From assembly GCA_013360825.1 (NCBI GenBank), contig JABWAY010000219.1:1-6956 (forward strand): a stretch of 6,956 nucleotides of DNA. The letters run 5' to 3'. The position numbers were made by a program, and so were the translations under genes. The DNA comes from Candidatus Brocadiia bacterium (GTDB lineage Bacteria; Planctomycetota; MHYJ01; WSZJ01). Below the pieces are notes generated by a model. That model ran no database searches and was not told where the DNA came from. It was given only the letters and a program-made list of their open reading frames with translations. Positions 6,508 to 6,956 of the stretch are shown in pieces; positions within the stretch are counted from its first letter, which is position 1; every line of letters starts with the position of its first letter.

Positions 6508-6513
6508 GGAGGT
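6508..6513 (+). promoter_or_regulatory. Ribosome binding site deciding a GTG start
   Basis: GGAGGT at 6508-6513 is followed five bases later by GTG at 6519. In that frame a TAG at 6486-6488 closes the upstream side and no ATG lies between, so GTG is the only sensible start for the McsA-like gene. Confidence 0.8.
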
Positions 6514-6518
6514 CGGAA

Positions 6519-6956
6519 GTGGCGAACGCGCAGAAACGGTGTGAGAAGTGCGAGGAGCAGCCCGCGACGGTGCACCTCACGGAGATGTCGAACCAGCACG
6601 TGGTGCAGGAGCGCCACCTGTGCGACGTCTGCGCGGCGAAGGAGGGGGTGATCGGGAAGATCAACGTCTCCCTGGTCAGCGAGCTTCTCGGGACCCTGAA
6701 GGAGAAGCAGAAGGCCGGGGGATCGCCGGCGGAGATCGAATTGAAATGCGCGGACTGCGGGCTCAACTACGCCGAATTCAAGGCGAAGGCGCGGTTCGGG
6801 TGCGCGCGGGACTACGACGTCTTCCGGAAGCACGTCGTGACGCTTCTCGACAAGATCCACGGCGCGACGCAGCACACGGGCAAGAAGCCGCGCGGGCTGC
6901 AGGCGGTCCAGGTGCCGCCGGCGGCCGGAAAGCTCCCGGCGGCGCCGCAGGCCGCG
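6519..6956 (+). CDS. mcsA: McsA-like zinc protein (protein-arginine kinase activator family), 3'-truncated by the window edge
   Basis: McsA binds and activates the arginine kinase McsB, which marks proteins for ClpC; the family has N-terminal zinc fingers and a C-terminal UVR motif. The 146 visible residues begin RCEKCEEQPATVHLTEM and continue with ERHLCDVCA, the classic first finger (C8-C11, C35-C38). A second finger follows: LKCADCGLNYAEFKAKARFGC (C77-C80, C95), where the usual final Cys is D98 (GCARDYDVF). The stretch DYDVFRKHVVTLLDKIHGATQHTGK is typical of the family. After residue 122 the sequence turns to a Pro/Ala/Lys linker, and the expected UVR motif would lie beyond the window. Translation begins at GTG with a strong ribosome binding site. 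It follows the related small CxxC gene by 25 bases. A partner mcsB and clpC would be expected downstream in many bacteria, but they are not visible, so the arginine-kinase role here is inferred from family only. Confidence 0.88.
   Translation, partial: MANAQKRCEKCEEQPATVHLTEMSNQHVVQERHLCDVCAAKEGVIGKINVSLVSELLGTLKEKQKAGGSPAEIELKCADCGLNYAEFKAKARFGCARDYDVFRKHVVTLLDKIHGATQHTGKKPRGLQAVQVPPAAGKLPAAPQAA

Noticed and set aside
6506..6544. Short ATG frame beginning at 6506 before the McsA-like gene
   Set aside because: It stops after 12 codons and its ATG adjoins the ribosome binding site of the GTG-started gene; more likely chance than a leader peptide.

Overview
This is a GC-rich bacterial chromosome segment with almost no non-coding space. 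It looks like ordinary cellular DNA rather than a mobile element: I found no transposase, integrase, phage gene, CRISPR array, tRNA or rRNA. Bacterial infB, ylxP/DUF503 and rbfA in a row, plus a McsA-type zinc protein, fix the domain as Bacteria. High GC, a YmfH-like M16 peptidase and a CxxD variant of McsA would fit Planctomycetota or a neighbouring phylum, but the lineage is a weak inference.

Layout. (1) Positions 1-3243, plus strand, translation and RNA maturation operon: the 3' part of infB (IF-2, 5' end outside the window), a ylxP/DUF503 gene, rbfA, and rph (RNase PH). ylxP and rbfA overlap in ATGA, and rbfA and rph overlap by 23 bases. The four genes serve 30S assembly, translation initiation and RNA 3'-end trimming. 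(2) Positions 3250-4557, minus strand: an M16 zinc peptidase related to B. subtilis YmfH, ending tail to tail with rph across 6 bases. (3) Positions 4558-4736: a 179-base divergent intergenic region with a good sigma70-like promoter reading right. (4) Positions 4737-6956, plus strand: a 437-residue fusion of 3-hexulose-6-phosphate synthase (HPS) and an RraA/HMG-aldolase-like domain, then a small protein with four CxxC motifs, then the start of a McsA-like gene that runs off the window. Gaps of 35 and 25 bases and strong ribosome binding sites suggest one transcription unit.

The most interesting object is the HPS-RraA fusion. The HPS half keeps the decarboxylase-superfamily active-site signature. 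The RraA half keeps an acidic-X20-Arg-Asp pattern typical of the aldolase/decarboxylase members of that family, not of the E. coli RNase E inhibitor. Neither of the usual HPS partners (6-phospho-3-hexuloisomerase, Fae) is present in the window. The second point of interest is the pair of adjacent McsA-like zinc proteins, which share the octamer ERHLCDVC. One is a short form; the other has Asp in place of the last zinc-binding Cys.
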